Source: Branchiostoma floridae
Taxonomy: Eukaryota > Chordata > Leptocardii > Amphioxiformes > Branchiostomatidae
Reading direction: 5' to 3'
Length of the DNA stretch: 64,000 nt
NCBI RefSeq assembly: GCF_000003815.2
Contig: NC_049981.1
Coordinates: forward strand, 6,016,949 to 6,080,948
A program made the translations under genes and the position numbers. Under the pieces are notes generated by a model. The model saw only the letters and a program-made list of their open reading frames with translations, was not told the DNA's origin and did not search any database. Positions 1 through 11,342 of this stretch are shown here, one piece after another (the first letter of the stretch is position 1; every line of letters begins with the position of its first letter).

Positions 1-62
1 GCAGAAAACTATCTTGCCAACCCAGGTTGTGAATGTCGGTTACCTTAGGTTTCCATACAAAA

Positions 63-1373
63 ATGAGATCGTACGGGCAGTTAATTCAAATTATCTTTTA
101 TTTGTTATTTTTCTGCACGGTGGGCAACGCCCTGCCAACTGGGTGTTATAGACAAGAGACATCTACGATCAGTTGCTTCTCAAGTCCACTTACTGCGTTG
201 CCCAAAGGACTGCCGGCACATACAACCAGCCTCTCTGTCTCCGTTAGCAATTTGGGGCATCTTGCATATTTTCCAGCACTATTAAAACTCGTTTCCCTCA
301 GCTTAAGAGACGACAACATCGAATCTATTGAGTGGCTGGAACTCCGCTCTCTACCGGCGTTGAAGTTTTTAGACCTGTCTGGGAACAAACTGACACACGT
401 GAATTTGGGCGTTGTCATTGAACATCTTTCAAACCTGAGTTTGGTGGATCTGACTAGTAACAGGCTTGCAACCGTCTCAGAAAAAGACTTGGCGCTTCCC
501 TCCTTAGATAGCTTGCTCATCAGCGATAACCCTTTAGCCTGTGACTGTGACTTGCTGTGGTTAGTCAAGAAGATAAGCTGTTTGAAAATATGCACGGGGA
601 TTTTGGCAGCTTGCTGTCGGGAGTGTGAGGCATGTGTTTTCGGCTTTCTTCCGTCTGTTCACGATACTCTGCTGTGTGCGAGCCCAAAGCACATGGAAGG
701 ACTGCCCTTAGCAAGGGCCGATGTACGCCTGACATCCTGCTTGACAAAGTGGCCTGACATGACGGTAGTATGGACTCCATCTCTTGTAGTTGATACAGCT
801 GACACAAGTGCATGGAAAACCCAATCAGCTACATTCTCACACTTGGCTCTAAGCTCGTTAAAAACTCTGCATGGACAAAACAACATTTCTTCAACGAAAT
901 CGACAAAAGTCTCACAAACGGACAGTACATTAAACCTTAGGACCTTACAAATCGTTACCATCTCCGTCGCCAGTTTTGTCGGATTTCTTTTTATCATCGT
1001 TATAACACTGAAGAGTATCATATCGTTCAGAGCTAGCAGTTTGGATCACGATGCTGCTGCTGCTCATAACAACATCATGATGCATCACATCACACCTATT
1101 GGAGATGTACAGAACAACACACTCTTTTCAGTCTGTGACACTAGTAACCAACAAGGTCTGAATCAGATGGATACATGCTTTGGCCAAATAATGCCACCCA
1201 TACATAACACAGCATACAACGTAAACCCAAATGGGGGAATTCTACAACCATGTCAAATAATACCACCCATACAAAACAGAGCTTACGACATAGACCCGAA
1301 TGGAGGGAGACCGGACCAAAGTCAAATGATTCCACCTATAGTGAACACTTTATATACTAGAACACAGAACTAA
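63..1373 (+). CDS. A1: single-exon LRR transmembrane receptor, intact
   Basis: Encodes 436 residues. A signal peptide (about 1-23) precedes an LRRNT-like segment with C27 and C38, about four LRRs (55-150), an LRRCT (157-226) with ten cysteines including a CC-x2-C-x2-C insert, a Ser/Thr-rich stalk (227-295), one membrane helix (about 297-319) and a cytoplasmic tail. The tail has three repeats of the form I-P-P-I-x-N-x-x-Y, with tyrosines at 385, 408 and 431. The frame is open ten codons further upstream, but I chose the ATG at 63 because the M-K/R-S/A-Y start is shared by every paralogue. Expected role, inferred from architecture: a cell-surface recognition receptor; ligand unknown. Upstream control sequence lies outside the window. 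Confidence 0.85.
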   Translation: MRSYGQLIQIIFYLLFFCTVGNALPTGCYRQETSTISCFSSPLTALPKGLPAHTTSLSVSVSNLGHLAYFPALLKLVSLSLRDDNIESIEWLELRSLPALKFLDLSGNKLTHVNLGVVIEHLSNLSLVDLTSNRLATVSEKDLALPSLDSLLISDNPLACDCDLLWLVKKISCLKICTGILAACCRECEACVFGFLPSVHDTLLCASPKHMEGLPLARADVRLTSCLTKWPDMTVVWTPSLVVDTADTSAWKTQSATFSHLALSSLKTLHGQNNISSTKSTKVSQTDSTLNLRTLQIVTISVASFVGFLFIIVITLKSIISFRASSLDHDAAAAHNNIMMHHITPIGDVQNNTLFSVCDTSNQQGLNQMDTCFGQIMPPIHNTAYNVNPNGGILQPCQIIPPIQNRAYDIDPNGGRPDQSQMIPPIVNTLYTRTQN

Positions 1374-1471
1374 GGAAACACTGCGGTGTTGCAATGACCA
1401 TCTTTCCAACGGCGTCCTTCTATTTGTTTTAACTCGACCTAAGGTCGGTCACCATAAGACAATTTAATTCC

Positions 1472-1477
1472 AATAAA
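1472..1477 (+). promoter_or_regulatory. poly(A) signal of A1
   Basis: AATAAA about 100 bases after the A1 stop. The same hexamer sits at the same distance behind A2 and A3. Confidence 0.6.
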
Positions 1478-2199
1478 GGAGTTTTCTTCCGTGAAAATGC
1501 GAGTAGCCAGGCTATTTCCAGGACCATACCAGGGCTATACACAGAGAATTATATTGAATTGACTTAACAAATAACGAATCAAATAACACGGTTTGATATT
1601 TCTTACGCTGAGTTGAAATATACTCCAGAGGATGGAAAGGTTACACTGGAAAAACCATATCTAATGAACTTCATCTGTGATTTCCGGATTCATGTTGATG
1701 TTGATAATGATGTTGGAATTTTAATCGTAAGAAATCCAATTCAATTTGTTGTCAAAAGTAGAATTTTGGTTTGTAAAATTCAGGCAACTAATTCATATCT
1801 TATTAGAATGAATATACATGAATAGCAACATTCAGCTAACCTTGAAACGTAAGAACAGACTTTGATGTCGAGAAGTTTATCATTTCGAAGAAGTATGATA
1901 CCTGTAACTAAATATTAGGAATTTTTCCGTCTAATGTCTAAAATGTCTGAATTGTAATGATTTAGAGTGTAGAAACAATCTCTATGTATTTGTTATTCTT
2001 GAGATAGCTTGCGTCACGTTTGGAGAAAATATACATAATTTTGAATTGCTTCATATGGAATTGCATTGTAAAAGATAGAAAAATGGGAAGCTATGTAATA
2101 TATGGAAATATTGTGAAACTGCGATTAAGTTGTTTGTAACAGGTAGTAACTAAATATTATAAGTGTTGGTCAATTCCAACGACAGGCCTTACCTCTTGG

Positions 2200-2460
2200 C
2201 CTGAGCTAGAGGCACTCAATCTAGGTCAGCTATTAAAAGATATTTCTGATATTGCCTATTACGTAGAGTCAAAAAGACAAAGACGCAAAGAAAGACTGCA
2301 ACCTGGCAATTCATCTGAATATATATGCCCAAACTGCGGACGCGACTGTCATGCGAGGATTGGGTTACAGTCCCTTAGTCGACGCTGTCAACCACCCTAA
2401 TTTCAAGGAGAGTGCTACCATCATCTGGAAAGATGGAAGGATGCCTACTACTATAGTTGC
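2200..2460 (+). mobile_element. LINE fragment, C-terminal zinc-knuckle end of ORF2
   Basis: A 54-codon open stretch (2239-2400) ends in C-P-N-C-G-R-D-C-H-A-R-I-G-L and then S-R-R-C before the stop. This cysteine/histidine motif plus the basic K-R-Q-R-R-K run is the typical C-terminus of many non-LTR retrotransposon polyproteins. No reverse transcriptase precedes it, so this is a 5'-truncated or decayed copy. Confidence 0.7.
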
Positions 2461-2699
2461 CCAATGTTTCCTTTTATTGACTTAAAGGAAACAGGGACTC
2501 TATAAAGCCAACTTGTGACAAGAAATTGAGAAATGTAGGAATGATACTATGTAGGAATATTTCCTGTCCTCTAAGGTGTATACGGTGCCAATTGAGAGTC
2601 AGGGAGAGTCAGTTCGTGTAATGTGTTGGTGGATAGTATGACGAAGTAAGTATATTTTGTCATTGATATCAACGTTCTGGTAACTTGTAAAGTTGACTC

Positions 2700-3560
2700 G
2701 TGTCATTATAATTGTGTAAGCTACGTGTAAAAACGATATGTAGAATATCTGTGTATTATCTATGTAAATAAACTGTAGAGAAGAATCAAGAATACAGAGA
2801 TCAGATAGTACTTCTGATTAACAATAAATATGTAAAATGTATAATCTATATGAATGTAATTATATTTATTGATGTTTAAGCTAGAATATGGTCGTTATGG
2901 CCTTACAATTTACAAGTAACTATAAGAAAAATGTCATACGTGAAGACACATGCATTAAATGTACACATTACTACAGGAAACACAGTGTATAGATGTGTCA
3001 TTATATTGTAATTTTGCAGTTCTATGATGATACTGACATAGCGTAAGTGGGACCGTGTAGCGCTGTGGCAGTGTGGACGCCTCGTGACCGAGAGCTTGCG
3101 GCTTCAAATCTGGCTGCCGTGTTACCGAACTTGTGCCCCTGGGAAAGGCAATTTACACGGCTTTCCTCACTATAGTCAGGTGAAAATTAGTCTGGATAGG
3201 GATTATTAAGGATTGATCGGATCAAAGTTAGTGTCTGGGTTTGAAAAAATCACATTTCTGGGCTACTCCCATACTCCCATGCAATGACATCTCACGACTT
3301 GATAGAAAAAATTAGTACCTTATTTAAAAGAACACATTCCACTGTAAAAGTCAAGTCATTTTTAGAGAGGAATGGAGTAACATTGATTTCGACCTTGTGT
3401 GTTTGTTTGGAATATGGGATCCCGGACTGCCAGTAATATCTTTTCCCTGCGATTGCTAAAGTAATATAAGTTGCCTGCGATTATCTAGGCAATATCCGTG
3501 CCCCTAGACAATATCATTTCAGTATTTCTGACATAGCTAACACACTACACAGACACGTGT
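2700..3560. repeat. relic of a type C 3' flank between A1 and D1
   Basis: No gene. The sequence matches, with substitutions, the DNA downstream of C1 (about 18440-18800), C2 (about 42250-42700) and C3 (about 49740-50250), for example the shared stretch around AAGGATTGATCGGAT and the box around AGACAATATCATTTCA. A C-type unit therefore once stood here. A SINE interrupts it at about 3050-3200. Confidence 0.55.
3050..3200 (+). mobile_element. tRNA-derived SINE
   Basis: A tRNA-like head with a box A-like GTGGCAGTGTGG and a box B-like GGCTTCAAATC is followed by a body containing GGGAAAGGCA and TTTCCTCACT, a layout typical of tRNA-derived SINEs. It interrupts the C-type flank. Confidence 0.6.
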
Positions 3561-3834
3561 CATCAAGGAAAGAAAGCAACAAAATGGGGTCAGGTAGTCT
3601 GAAGCGTTGACCTACATTGACAGGTTTTACAAGTAAATTCGCAAATTTGTTTCCCCCAAATTATTTTATGTTTCCCCATACTGACTAAAAAAAACTCACT
3701 TAACAATGTGCCACACGTTGTTGCATCACGTTTAAAGAGCGCAATTATATTATTAGTCTCAAGCGAATTCAAATGTGCTCTGCTTTTCTAAAAGAGACAT
3801 TTTATGTATAACATTAACTATCATAATTCTACAA

Positions 3835-4693
3835 GGAGGCCCTCCACTTCGAAGTCCTATAAGTCTTGAACAACGTGTCGTGCGGTCACCAAATTTTAAC
3901 GAAATGATATAGACATAATATGTAACAATAATTTGACGTTTGACGTTACATTGACGTAATATGACGTAATTATGATGTCATCGATTTAATTGTATTGGCC
4001 AGCCGCATGAAAAAAAGGGTATTCTCAGAAAACTTCAAGTTTTGCTCCAAAAATGTAACATCAAGTGCAGATAACTGAATAATGAATTGTGTTGCCAATA
4101 GCAACATCACTGACGTCAAAATGACGTCATAAAATCTAAGATACCAGTTGGGCTCCGCCATATATTTTACATCAACAACCTCGAATTTTTTTAAATACTT
4201 TTTTTGCAACAAATTATCACAAAAGGCAATTAAAATTGACTAAATACATTCATTTAGATGGTTTTTGATGAAAAAATACCAGGTAGTTACAGATTTTAAG
4301 GGATAATTAGCTTCTTTTTCTTGATCTGGCCATACGGTCCGCCATCTTGGATTTTGGGCTGATGACGTCATCAAATTAGCATAATTTATGCATGTATAAT
4401 AAGGAAAGATATGGTAAATAACATAAGATTTTATTTATGTTACAAAATAGCAGTAATAAAGCAAATGAACGTGAAAAATACATTGTTAGAACCGATGTTA
4501 ACTGCCTGTCAACAACGGTTGCCATGGCAACATGAAAAACAAGGAACATTCGTCAAACTTCGTGAAATTGTTGCCAACAATATTTTTGGAAAACTCACTA
4601 AATTTGGTGACGCTAGCAAAAGCTGTTTTGGCGTTATAGGACACCAATTTTGGCGCGGGCCCCGAAAGCCCCCCCCCCCCCGTCTGAATAGGG
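3835..4693 (-). mobile_element. TTAA MITE with CRE palindromes, truncated copy
   Basis: Reverse-orientation copy of the element found complete at 12476-13430. Its right end is a C-run followed by GTCTGAATAGGG and TTAA (4694-4697). The other terminus (about 60 bases) is missing. It keeps perfect TGACGTCA palindromes at 4111, 4122 and 4373 plus several half sites. No transposase is encoded. Confidence 0.75.
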
Positions 4694-5007
4694 TTAAATA
4701 TCTTAAATTTAATACCCCCCCGTACAATTTACATCTTTAGGTGTTAAAGGCAACCTTGAAAAGGCCTCTGTAACAGCGTGGAGGTATAATGGCACCTGGT
4801 GGAATTATTAGAATGTATGTTACGGGTGTTCTACCTTTCCAATAGTCCACGTGTTAAATATTAAATGGACACAAATTCGGTTTGAAACATTTGAAGATAT
4901 TCTTAATGGACATTTTTGAAACATGGAAATTCTCAGGAAGGGACTGTACACTGTTGTTTTTATTTCGGGCATGTTGTTTTTGATACACAAATTAATATTT
5001 TGAATAG

Positions 5008-6465
5008 GATTTGTCGCCAGTTTTTTGGGATTGATTTTTATCGTTGTTATAACAGTCAAGGGTATCATGGCGCTCAGAGCTAACAATTCAGATAGAGATG
5101 CAGCCCCTGCCTTGTCTGCATGAGGGGCTATGCCCTGCCAACTGGCTGTACTAGTTCAGGGACATCTACGATCAGTTGCTACGCAGGTCAATTTACCTCG
5201 TTTCCCAAAGGACTGCCTGCAAATACTACCCGCATGTTTGCCTCCTTCATCAATCTGAGGCGTCTTACATATTTTCCTCTACTTCCAAAACTCGTTTCCC
5301 TCAGCTTGACATTCAACAACATCGAATCGATTTAGTGGCTGGAACTCCGCTCTCTGCAAGCGTTGGAGTATTTTTACCTGTCTAAAAACAAACTGACACA
5401 CGTGAATTTGGGCGTCGTCATTGATCATCTTCCAAACCTGAATTTGGTGGATCTGACGAGTAACAGTCTTGCAACCGTCTCGGAAAAAGAGTTAGCACTC
5501 CCCTTCTTGGATAACGTGCGCATAGGTGATAACCCTTTAGACTGTGGCTGTAGGCTGCTATGGTTAATCAGGAAGATAATCTGTTTGGAAAATGCATTGG
5601 AGCATTTGCGGGTTGCTGTCCTAGGTGCGAGGCATGCGTTCTTCGTGATCTTACTTTTGGGTATGATACTCTAATGTGTGCAAGCCCAAAGCACATGGAA
5701 GGAGTGCCCTTAGCACGTGCTGGTGTAAGCCCGACATCCTGCTTGACAAAACGGTATGACACGACAAAAGTATGGACTCAAGCTCCTTTAAAGACTGGGG
5801 TATCAACGAATCGGTCGTTTTCTGCTGGCCATGCAAATGATAAAGGAAAAGGAACACTGTCTACAGATGGTACAGATTACAAAAATGCATTTACGGACAA
5901 GACAGACACATTCACGCACTTGGATTTTGTCACTTCAGAAAGTGTGCATGGACAAAATACGGTGGAAAGTGACATTTTTACAACAAAAATAACAAATATC
6001 CATAAATTGCACGGTACATTTAAGAATTCACAAATCGTTATCATTTCTGCCGCCAGTCTTTTTGGATTCATTTTTATCGTTGTTATAGCAGTCAAGAGTA
6101 TCGTGGCGCTCAGACCTAACAGTTCAGATAGAGACGCAGCCTCTGCCCAAAACAACATCATGATGCATCACACCAGACCAACTGCTAATGTACAGAACAG
6201 CGTCTTCTTCCCAGTCCGTAACCATGGTACACAACAAGGTCTGAATCAGATGGATACAAGCTTTGGCCAAATAATACCACCCACTCAAAACACAGCATAC
6301 AACGTAAACCCAAATGTAGGGACACTGCAACCGAGACAAATAATACCACCCATACAAAACACCGCATACAACGTTAACCCAACTGTAGGGCCACTGCGAC
6401 CGACATCTCCGAGTCAAATGATTCCACCAATAGTGAACACTTTATATACTGGAACCCCAAACTAA
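5008..6465 (+). pseudogene. D1: LRR receptor pseudogene with chimeric 5' end
   Basis: From 5008 the sequence encodes a membrane helix and start of the tail (G-L-I-F-I-V-V-I-T-V-K). At about 5110 it jumps straight into the signal-peptide end and mature N-terminus of another gene copy (V-C-M-R-G-Y-A-L-P-T-G-C). The reading frame then suffers a nonsense change (GAG to TAG, 5333-5335, at the usual I-E-W) and a one-base loss in an A run (about 5589-5592, inside the LRRCT). The rest is open to 6465 with stalk, membrane helix and three N-x-x-Y tail repeats. There is no start codon or complete signal peptide. Confidence 0.85.
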
Positions 6466-7705
6466 GGGCACGGTGCGACGCTAGTATCGAACGAATTCAA
6501 ATGTGAAATATGTTATTGCTTACATACGTGTCCACGCGTGTCCTACTTTACGTGTTCCATGTGTTAAACTTCAGTTAGGACCAACTGAAATTAGTCTCGA
6601 TGTAAATGTGTCCTACTTCTGTAAAGAGTCCCGTGTAGCACGTTTGTATGTGTTTTAAGGTGCACTCTAACTGCACTTGCGTCAATCTTGTGTCACTTTT
6701 TTCTTATTTTCTCCAATTTTCGTATAATGTAAATATTTCGTAATACGTAAAAGTATGACTTAGAAGACGACAAAATAGACAAGAAGTAAGAAAATTCGTT
6801 CATTATCTCTGAAATTCGTTAAGTATCTTTCGAACCCCGCTGTGACGCAAGCTTGACGCAAGTGCAATGATACATACATGTAGGCTACATGTTTTAAATT
6901 GTAATTGCACATTATTTTGATCTGTTACAAGTCATCAGTCTTATATGGCATGTTTGTTTGTGAAATGCCGTATTCGGATATTAGAAGTGGCTAGTTTGCA
7001 ACATCTTTGTCTCCATTCGCTGCTCCCTTTTTTATTTGGTGCAAGTAACATTGAAAATTACCTGCACCAGACAAATTTTACCTGCACCACTCTGAATTTA
7101 GGAAGTATGGATCATACTGAAATTGTTCAGGAACCTTTGCTATTTATTATTTTATACTTGATAGGTGGTAACAGTCAATACAGCTAACAATAACCCATAT
7201 ACGTCTACATCATAGGACATCTATATATAAAACCAAGTACATGGACCAGTGCAGGTTAGGTGCAGGTAGACACCATAAATACCTGCACAGCTCCAATTTT
7301 ACCTGCACTGACCTGCATATGCAGGTGGTATTTCGAGCCCTGATTAATAATTGGGTTGGGAAGAAAGCAATCTACACTTCTTTCAAAGTATGGTTTGGTG
7401 CCATGCATAACATGCTCACCACAAAGAACCCACCTGGCCTTCAACTTTGACATATTACCCAGAATTCCTTTCACCCGCTCGTGCGAGGTAACTAGTGTGA
7501 GAAGGCTTAGTCTTTTAACGCACCTCCAGGCAAATGTTAGACTCCGATTTGGGGCGTGTACATGTTTTAGGCGATTTATTCTTTTGGGTGGTGGCAATTG
7601 GTTGTTTGAATGGTGGAAATAAGAACTATAACGCTTTCAATTTTAACATAGCGGCCACTATTGTTTTTAAGTGACAGAAAATCTAAACAACTTTAGCAAG
7701 TATTG
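6466..7705. other. D1 3' flank, duplicated behind D2
   Basis: No gene seen. It matches 27393-29225 behind D2 apart from a roughly 0.5-kb stretch missing here at 7435. It contains several GCAGGT/ACCTGCA boxes (about 7060-7325) and ends at a sharp junction (7705) with the B1 unit. Confidence 0.6.
7436..7508. repeat. single arm of a 73-bp inverted repeat
   Basis: Matches the right arm (28953-29025) of the inverted repeat behind D2. Here the left arm and the intervening sequence are absent. Confidence 0.6.
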
Positions 7706-8435
7706 AAAAAATGGAGATTGTAGGTCCAAAGTGATGTGGACATTCACTAGAAAAATGTTTTCGGGCTAGCTGTCAAATTGACGTTTTTGACTTAAACATT
7801 TCATTAGTGTGCAGAGCAGTCTGGAGACGTTTGTCCATTTGGCAAAATTGAATATTAAAAATTCTCAGAAAATTGTCTTCCCAGTCACTAACCTCCGCCC
7901 TCCCAGTCAGTCAATTATTGTTTTTTTTTTCACATGTAGGTTTCGTACAATACTCCAAAAATCATCTCAGTCTAAATTTGCAGTTTGGTTGGAAAAGTTG
8001 CTTTGAATTATTACGAGTGGCTGACTTCTTATAACTTTGTCTCAAACCAATGCTGTCTTTTTTCAGTATTCCGTAATGTCAAAGAAAACAAACAAGGATA
8101 CCTTGAGAAGATATCGAGACCATTGAAAAGGGAATACTTAGAAACACGTGCACATTTGTTTCCACCCACATGTATGAATAGTAAGGTGACTCAATCTATC
8201 TTTATTCACGACCAGAAAGACAGTGTCACGTAGATTCGCACCATGTAAGGTTTATTGTGCTATAATACCCGCTGCGAGGATTGCATGCAAGGACTGTACG
8301 TTAAGTTTATCGAGAGATGGCATCTGCATTGAAAATCAAGAGAGAAGACAGCAGCTTTTGAGACCAATCTTGAGTTGTGTATTTCTCCAATCAGGAACTA
8401 TTTGGCTTTACGTCAGATGCGGGCGGATGTCCCTA

Positions 8436-8467
8436 ACCAAAGCTAGGTACTCATTTTCACCCGAGTA
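8436..8467 (+). promoter_or_regulatory. conserved upstream box of B1
   Basis: CAAAGCTAGGTACTCAT followed by TTTTCACCCGAGTA, starting 180 bases before the B1 ATG. The box recurs at 160-198 bases before every paralogue whose upstream DNA is in the window. Function inferred. Confidence 0.4.
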
Positions 8468-8615
8468 AATTGAGGAAATAGGTGTAAAATGTCTTTTCCA
8501 ATAACATAGTGCCGTTGCCTTCAACTCATTCGATCCGTAAACTATCAAATTCTACCCCCACGATCCAAAATATAAAACTACCTGTTCAAATATAGGCTAT
8601 CCTTTTCATACAAAA

Positions 8616-10022
8616 ATGAAAGCGTACGGGCAAATCTTCCAAATCCAAATCTTTCTTAGTTGCTTGTTTGTCTGCACGAGGGGCTTTGCCCTACCAACTG
8701 GCTGTACTAGTTCAGGGCCATCTACGATAAGTTGCTACTCAGGTCAATTTACCTCGTTGCCCAAAGGACTGCCTGCAAATACTACCCGCCTGTATGTCTC
8801 CTTTAGCAATCTGAAGCATGTTTCATGTTTTCCATCACTTCCAAAACTCGTTTCCCTCAGCTTGAGATACAACAACATTGAATCGATTGAGTGGCTGGAA
8901 CTCCGCTCTCTGCCGGCGTTGGAGTATTTATACCTGTCTAATAACAAATTGACACACGTGAATTTGGGCGTTGTCGCTAAACATCTTCCAAAGCTTAGTT
9001 TGGTGGATCTGACGAGTAACAGGCTTGCAACCGTCTCGGAGAAAGAACTAGCACTACCCTTTTTGGTTAACGTGCGCATCGGCGATAACCCTTTAGACTG
9101 TGGCTGCGACTTGCTGTGGTTGATGCAAAGGATGAGCTGTATGGAAACATGCAAGGGAACATTTGGAGCTTGCTGTCTTAACTGTGAGGCATGCCTTCTT
9201 CTTGACCTTACGTCTGGTCACGATACTCTGCTGTGTGCAAGCCCAAAGCACATGCAAGGAGTGCCCTTAGCACGTGCTGGTGTAAGCCCGACATCCTGCT
9301 TGACAAAATGGACTGACACGACAGTAGTATGGACTCAAGCTCCTTTACAGACTGGGGTATCAACGAATCGGTCGCTTTCTGCTGGCCATGCAAATGATCA
9401 AAGAAAGGGGACACTGTCTACAGATGGTACAGATTACAAAAATGCATTGACGGCCAAGACAGACACATTCACGCACTTGGATTTTGTCACTTCAGAAAGT
9501 GTGCATGGACAAAATACGGTAGAAAGTGACATATTTACAACAAAAAGGACAAATATCCATCAATCGGACGGTACATTAGAGAATTCACAAATCGTTATCA
9601 TTTCTGCCGCCAGTCTTTTTGGATTCATTTCTATCGTTGTTATAGCAGTCAAGAATATCGTGGTGCTCAGAGCTAACAGCTCAGACAGAGACGCAGCCTC
9701 TGCCCAAAACAACATTATGATGCATCACATCAGACTTACTGGAAATGTACAAAGCAACGCCTTCTTCCCAGTCAGAAACCACGGTACACAACAAGGTCTG
9801 AATCAGATGGACACAAGCTTTGGCCAAATAATACCACCCATACAAAACACCGCATACAACGTTAACCCAAATGTTGGGACACTGCATCCAAGTCAAATAA
9901 TACCACCCATACAAAACACCGCATACAACGTTAACCCAAATGTAGGGACACTGCAACCGACATCTCCGAGTCAAATGATATCACCAATAGTGAACACTTT
10001 ATATACTGGAAGCCCAAACTAA
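8616..10022 (+). CDS. B1: single-exon LRR transmembrane receptor, intact
   Basis: Encodes 468 residues. Signal peptide about 1-25, LRRNT cysteines C30 and C40, about four LRRs (56-150), LRRCT 158-228 with pattern C-x-C-x10-C-x3-C-x6-CC-x2-C-x2-C-x13-C-x20-C, Ser/Thr stalk 229-323, membrane helix about 325-347 and a 121-residue tail. The tail repeats I-I-P-P-I-Q-N-T-A-Y-N-V-N-P twice (Y414, Y437) and ends with a variant carrying N-T-L-Y (Y463). The start is the ATG following CATACAAAA, shared by the family. An extra cysteine at position 71 is not found in B2. Probably a surface recognition receptor; ligand and signalling partner unknown. Confidence 0.85.
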   Translation: MKAYGQIFQIQIFLSCLFVCTRGFALPTGCTSSGPSTISCYSGQFTSLPKGLPANTTRLYVSFSNLKHVSCFPSLPKLVSLSLRYNNIESIEWLELRSLPALEYLYLSNNKLTHVNLGVVAKHLPKLSLVDLTSNRLATVSEKELALPFLVNVRIGDNPLDCGCDLLWLMQRMSCMETCKGTFGACCLNCEACLLLDLTSGHDTLLCASPKHMQGVPLARAGVSPTSCLTKWTDTTVVWTQAPLQTGVSTNRSLSAGHANDQRKGTLSTDGTDYKNALTAKTDTFTHLDFVTSESVHGQNTVESDIFTTKRTNIHQSDGTLENSQIVIISAASLFGFISIVVIAVKNIVVLRANSSDRDAASAQNNIMMHHIRLTGNVQSNAFFPVRNHGTQQGLNQMDTSFGQIIPPIQNTAYNVNPNVGTLHPSQIIPPIQNTAYNVNPNVGTLQPTSPSQMISPIVNTLYTGSPN

Positions 10023-11310
10023 TGGCATAGTATTGTGTAGCTACGGTCGTGCCTCCAGCGACAAACAACTTGAACCTTGAACGTGGACATCATCAGACAA
10101 ACAACTTTCCTAAAATACATATTCTTATTTATTTTGACATGAATATTACCTTAAAGGTACATTAGGCAAATTCTGATCAGACAATTTGGCAACATTCTGA
10201 TAATTACATAAGTTGAGTCCTGCACATGAATTTTGATACAAGTAAGTTTAAAAATGTAATTTTCTGCTTTAGATGCATTTTAATAAGTTATTTGTTAATT
10301 CTGTACAAGGATATTTTAATATTAATGCCATGATCAGAATTGATTAATTGATGTAGAGATAAAGAAGGCATCACTTGCTTTCATTTTCTTATCATTTTCA
10401 AGATAAATTGTGTTTAGAAAGAGAAACACACTTTTTTTGCCTGGACCATGTATGTCATTGCATTCAAATGTACAATTAACTATAATAGAAACGTAATGTA
10501 TATGAAAACACAAGCATTAAATTTATACAAACCATATGAAATATCATGTGTTGGTGTGAGATCATATTGTTGTCTAGCAGGGCTATTATGATACAATTAG
10601 GTTAGTAGCAGAAGAAATGGAAGATGCAATTTGCTGTCCGCGTTTGAACAACTTACATTAGTGTCCACACGTGTCCTACTTTACCACACGTGTCCTACTT
10701 TACGTGTTCCATGTGTTAAATGAGAACAACTACAGTTGGGAGCAAAAGAAATTAGTCTCGATGTAAATGTGTCCTACTTTTGTATAGATTTTAATGTTTA
10801 TATGTGTACCCACTTTACAAAGGTTTCATGCTTCAAATTATAATTGCACACTATTTTGATCAAGAAGTCATCAGTCTTACGTGGCAGGAATGTTGATTAA
10901 ATTCTCTATTCAGATATTAGAAGTGGCTAAATTTTTACATCTTTGTCTCTATTAGCTGCTCCCTTTTTCGGTATTGCGTAACGTCTAAACATTACAAGGA
11001 TACCCCGAGAAAATATCATGGCCATTCAAAAAAATATTGAAAAACGCAATTGCCTCCACATATGGACATTTATATAACGTTCCTTGTTGTTATACAACCA
11101 GTAAAAGACACGTAGGCATGCATCCTGTAACGATCAGTGTGCTATACTTTGCTATCTGAGGATTGAAGATTGTACATTTTTCATCGCAAGGAGACAACAA
11201 CATTGACGATCAACGAGGCAACGGATTTCTTGATCAATCTTGAGCTGTGGCTTCCTTTCATCACGGGTCCTCCGTTCTCCTTTACGTCAAATACGGACAG
11301 GACGTCCCTA
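10023..11310. other. intergenic region B1-C1
   Basis: No gene. The first part is the B-type 3' flank, also found behind B2 (37972-39150). The later part is the C-type upstream region shared with C2 and C3, including a stretch around GCGTAACGTCTAAACA. Confidence 0.6.
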
Positions 11311-11342
11311 CCCAAAGCTAGGTACTCATTTTCACCCGAGTA
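11311..11342 (+). promoter_or_regulatory. conserved upstream box of C1
   Basis: Same box as before B1, 196 bases before the C1 ATG and preceded by the shared TACGTCAAATACGGACAG block. Confidence 0.4.

Noticed and set aside
146-595. 149-codon antisense frame over A1, with mirrored versions in every receptor copy
   Set aside because: It is the complement of the LRR-coding strand and is conserved only because the sense gene is.
4509-4740. Frames on both strands near 4509-4740
   Set aside because: They lie inside the terminal part of a non-coding TTAA MITE and cross a C run.
8565-8582. TATAAAA near the B1 start as a TATA box
   Set aside because: In B2 it lies only about 25 bases before the ATG and it is missing from the A type, so position does not support a TATA role.
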